Part shown: positions 24,733 to 26,566 of the stretch, piece by piece
Numbering within the stretch: the first letter of the stretch is position 1
How the letters are laid out: the number at the start of each line of letters is the position of its first letter
NCBI GenBank assembly: GCA_030587525.1
Contig: JAUQYW010000719.1
Span: 1-26,566 of the forward strand
Direction of reading: 5' to 3'
DNA length: 26,566 nucleotides
Source of the DNA: Candidatus Sigynarchaeota archaeon
GTDB lineage: Archaea; Asgardarchaeota; Lokiarchaeia; Sigynarchaeales; Sigynarchaeaceae
Position numbers and translations under genes: made by a program
The notes under the pieces: model-generated
What the model saw: only the letters and a program-made list of their open reading frames with translations
Databases searched by the model: none
Told to the model about the DNA's origin: nothing

Positions 24733-26037
24733 TTAATTGCTCGCCGTCAATAAAGCTTCGAGCTTCTTGTTCAATTCATTGAAGTAGAGCCGCGCCTTGT
24801 TTCCAATGCCTTCATCTACCTTCTCGTTATCGCGGATGATCGCGTTTCGCAAGCGGCGCCAGTAATGGAATTCATCATCCACGATTTTTCCGAGCTTCTG
24901 CTCCAGCTCGGATAGAATGTCGAGTATATCTTTATCCTTTGGCAGCTCTTTCTTGAAGGTTTTTGTATACAGCAAGGCAAGCCTTTTCTCGAAGATCACG
25001 CAGTTTAATCGGACGATATCCTCATTTCTCTTGTTTTTCACCGCATCATCGAGATCCTTTTTCGTTTGCTCGATGCGCGCGTCAAACTCGATAAATATTT
25101 TGGGGGACTTCTGCGTGAGGATTTCATACTCCTCTTTAGTCTTGCATCCACTTGCCTTGAACGCGTCGTACTCAGTCTTCGTGAAAAAACCGGTCTTGCT
25201 TGCATTGGCGAACTCCGCCACGTCGCTGAAACCTGACTCCAACCATTTCTTGTACGAGTCATATGCTCCAACGATATTCTCGGGAATTGGTGTGTTTAGT
25301 TGTAAAAGATTGATGTAATAGTGAATTCCCTTGTACTTTTCACAAAATGACGTGAATTTGGTCCATTCTTCTCTATCGGGTATGCCCAAGCTTTCAGCTG
25401 CCTGGAGCTCTGGAAGGGTCAAAAAACTACCTTTTCTGGCTCGGAGAAAATTCAGATACTGGATCTCAGGCGATACGCCGCTGATTCGAAACTTGGATGC
25501 CATAAATTCATCGTATATGGCCTTAGAATCGCAACCATATCTTATGGCATTCTCATATTCATCGCCACGCAGGAAACCGGCCGCATAGCCAGCGCGGAAC
25601 AATTTCAAGTCGCTCCACTGATTGCCATTGAACAGCAAATATTCGACCTCGTCCTTGAAAAATGGCAGGGACGGGTCACTTTGCTTGGCTTTCTCATGGA
25701 TGGCACGCGCGTTATCATAATGCTTTTTCCACTTGAATCCCGCCTCGTCCAGTTTTATCGCAATCTCCCAATAACGATTCCAATCAGTAAAACCATTTCG
25801 ATTGCTCGAATAGATAACTCCATCCCGAAAAACGAAGACTGCATCACGACGAAGCGGCGAACCCCCTTTCGTGTGATCATAAGTGAAAACATGTGGAATT
25901 TGGTTCACCTCGATAAACTTGGTAAACTCCACCTCGCTCATGAACACGCTCCAATAATCCCTCTTCTCGATTTGGTCGAACGAGTCGATAGCGATGAATA
26001 TAACTTTATGGCCGGTATTTCTAAGAATGGAATCCAT
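24733..26037 (-). CDS. helical-repeat protein with a HEPN-like C-terminal domain
   Basis: The ATG at 26037 is preferred over 26049 because GAGGAGA lies directly upstream (434 residues). The N-terminal 85 residues look like a small alpha/beta domain (KVIFIAIDSFDQ, DAVFVFRDGVIYSS) of unknown kind. The middle (about 145-310) contains irregular repeats of G[FYC]....EY..F..SG type (YAAGFLRGDEYENAIRYGC, TGFFTKTEYDAFKASGCKTKEEYE). The last 110 residues are all helical and end in FHYWRRLRNAIIRDNEKVD followed by a long helix, the layout of HEPN domains. The RNxxxH ribonuclease signature reads RNAIIR, so His is replaced and activity is doubtful. No signal peptide, so cytosolic. No partner gene in the same operon. 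Function unknown; HEPN proteins often act in RNA-targeting defence. Confidence 0.7.
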   Translation of the reverse strand: MDSILRNTGHKVIFIAIDSFDQIEKRDYWSVFMSEVEFTKFIEVNQIPHVFTYDHTKGGSPLRRDAVFVFRDGVIYSSNRNGFTDWNRYWEIAIKLDEAGFKWKKHYDNARAIHEKAKQSDPSLPFFKDEVEYLLFNGNQWSDLKLFRAGYAAGFLRGDEYENAIRYGCDSKAIYDEFMASKFRISGVSPEIQYLNFLRARKGSFLTLPELQAAESLGIPDREEWTKFTSFCEKYKGIHYYINLLQLNTPIPENIVGAYDSYKKWLESGFSDVAEFANASKTGFFTKTEYDAFKASGCKTKEEYEILTQKSPKIFIEFDARIEQTKKDLDDAVKNKRNEDIVRLNCVIFEKRLALLYTKTFKKELPKDKDILDILSELEQKLGKIVDDEFHYWRRLRNAIIRDNEKVDEGIGNKARLYFNELNKKLEALLTASN

Positions 26038-26056
26038 GACTCTCCTCATTTTTTGG

Positions 26057-26089
26057 GGACATATAACCTTTTTTTAAGGATACATGTCC
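26057..26089. promoter_or_regulatory. inverted repeat, possible operator of the HEPN-like gene
   Basis: GGACATATA and TACATGTCC form 9-base arms (one mismatch) separated by 15 bases, located between the TATA box and the start codon. The second arm is also inside a smaller AAGGA/TCCTT inverted repeat (26076-26091). Confidence 0.4.
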
Positions 26090-26105
26090 TTATGCCCCCT
26101 CTATG

Positions 26106-26113
26106 TTTTTATA
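26106..26113 (-). promoter_or_regulatory. TATA box of the HEPN-like gene
   Basis: TATAAAAA on the minus strand is about 70 bp upstream of the ATG at 26037; a start site near 26082 falls inside the inverted repeat. Confidence 0.6.
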
Positions 26114-26115
26114 CG

Positions 26116-26541
26116 GATCCTACCCGAGATGGCTGGCCCCACCGGTCGCTCTATCATCTCTCTCCTTTCTTGTCTTCAAGTTCTCGGACTTCTCGGATTT
26201 CTCGGACTTTTCACATAGCGAACTAGCGCTAGACACTCAACGGTAGTAAGGCAATATCTATAAATGTAGAAAAGGAATTGGTTCAGATCAATTGATTTGT
26301 ATTAAAAAAAGAGCACTAAATGAGTCTACCTAACTAAAACGTGGGGCACCGACATATTTATTTCTTTCACGATCGTTTGCTCTTCGAAAAACGCACGTTT
26401 CGGGAAATGAATGCGCTTTAACATTTTTCGTTGTTGTCCGTTTCGATGATTTGCTAAAACACAATTCGTTGAATCGCTTGATTCCATGTTTCGCAGAAAA
26501 TACGCGTATTGTAAGGAAAGAACTATAAAGAGGAGCGACGG
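26116..26541. other. spacer at the right edge
   Basis: No supported gene. An AT-rich region with a three-unit 9-base tandem repeat (26181-26207). A 72-codon minus frame here looks like a shadow, with biased composition and no start signals. Confidence 0.45.
26181..26207. repeat. three-unit 9-nt tandem repeat
   Basis: TTCTCGGAC, TTCTCGGAT and TTCTCGGAC follow each other directly in non-coding DNA upstream of the HEPN-like gene promoter. Confidence 0.8.
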
Positions 26542-26566
26542 ATGTCAAATCGTGGAAGCCTGCAAC
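26542..26566 (+). CDS. probable start of a gene cut by the window edge
   Basis: An ATG follows AGAGGAG with about 7 bases between, preceded by an AT-rich region. Only eight codons (MSNRGSLQ) are visible, so nothing can be said about the product. Confidence 0.3.

Noticed and set aside
26330..26548. 72-codon minus ORF at the right edge
   Set aside because: Composition rich in Arg/Ser/Thr, no promoter or ribosome site; looks random.

Overview
The window looks like a chromosome segment from an archaeon, most probably of the Asgard superphylum. The evidence is archaeal TATA boxes, short spacers, small zinc ribbons, a small-GTPase domain of the Asgard/MglA type, tandem arrestin-like domains, and very large surface proteins with a signal or anchor at the N-terminus and a C-terminal membrane anchor. 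GC content is roughly half, higher than typical Lokiarchaeia. The exact lineage cannot be read from these genes. No rRNA, tRNA, CRISPR array or transposase was seen.

Layout. 1-2979 is the 3' part of a STAND-type NTPase carrying 14-15 WD40 blades. 2980-4773 holds a gene remnant, two families of short direct repeats, a small membrane protein, a small convergent ORF and a GC-rich leader. 4774-19214 is the core of the window: giant surface protein 1 (+), a triplicated arrestin-like protein with a winged-helix tail (-), surface protein 2 (+), and a degenerate GTPase-helical-winged helix-TIR fusion (-). The two surface proteins differ outside the cell but end in homologous eight-cysteine cytoplasmic zinc-ribbon tails. 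19215-20094 has a small zinc ribbon (-) and a small conserved-looking protein (+) fired from a divergent promoter region. 20095-22183 is a worn mosaic on the minus strand: macrodomain fragment, complete seven-blade WD40 protein, overlapping short ORF and dihydrofolate-reductase-like C-terminal fragment. 22371-24506 is a two-gene operon, a membrane-anchored beta-helix protein followed by a HEGGH membrane metallopeptidase. 24733-26037 encodes a helical-repeat protein with a HEPN-like tail. A new gene seems to begin at the right edge.

How the parts may work together (inference). Membrane receptors with matching cytosolic zinc-ribbon tails, an arrestin-fold adaptor with three copies of the domain, and a GTPase-like TIR protein lie side by side and could form a surface-sensing or trafficking module with a TIR effector. 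STAND-WD40, TIR, macrodomain and HEPN-like elements nearby also give the region the flavour of a conflict/defence island, with visible gene decay. None of these links is proven by the sequence; shared presence in related genomes would be the test.
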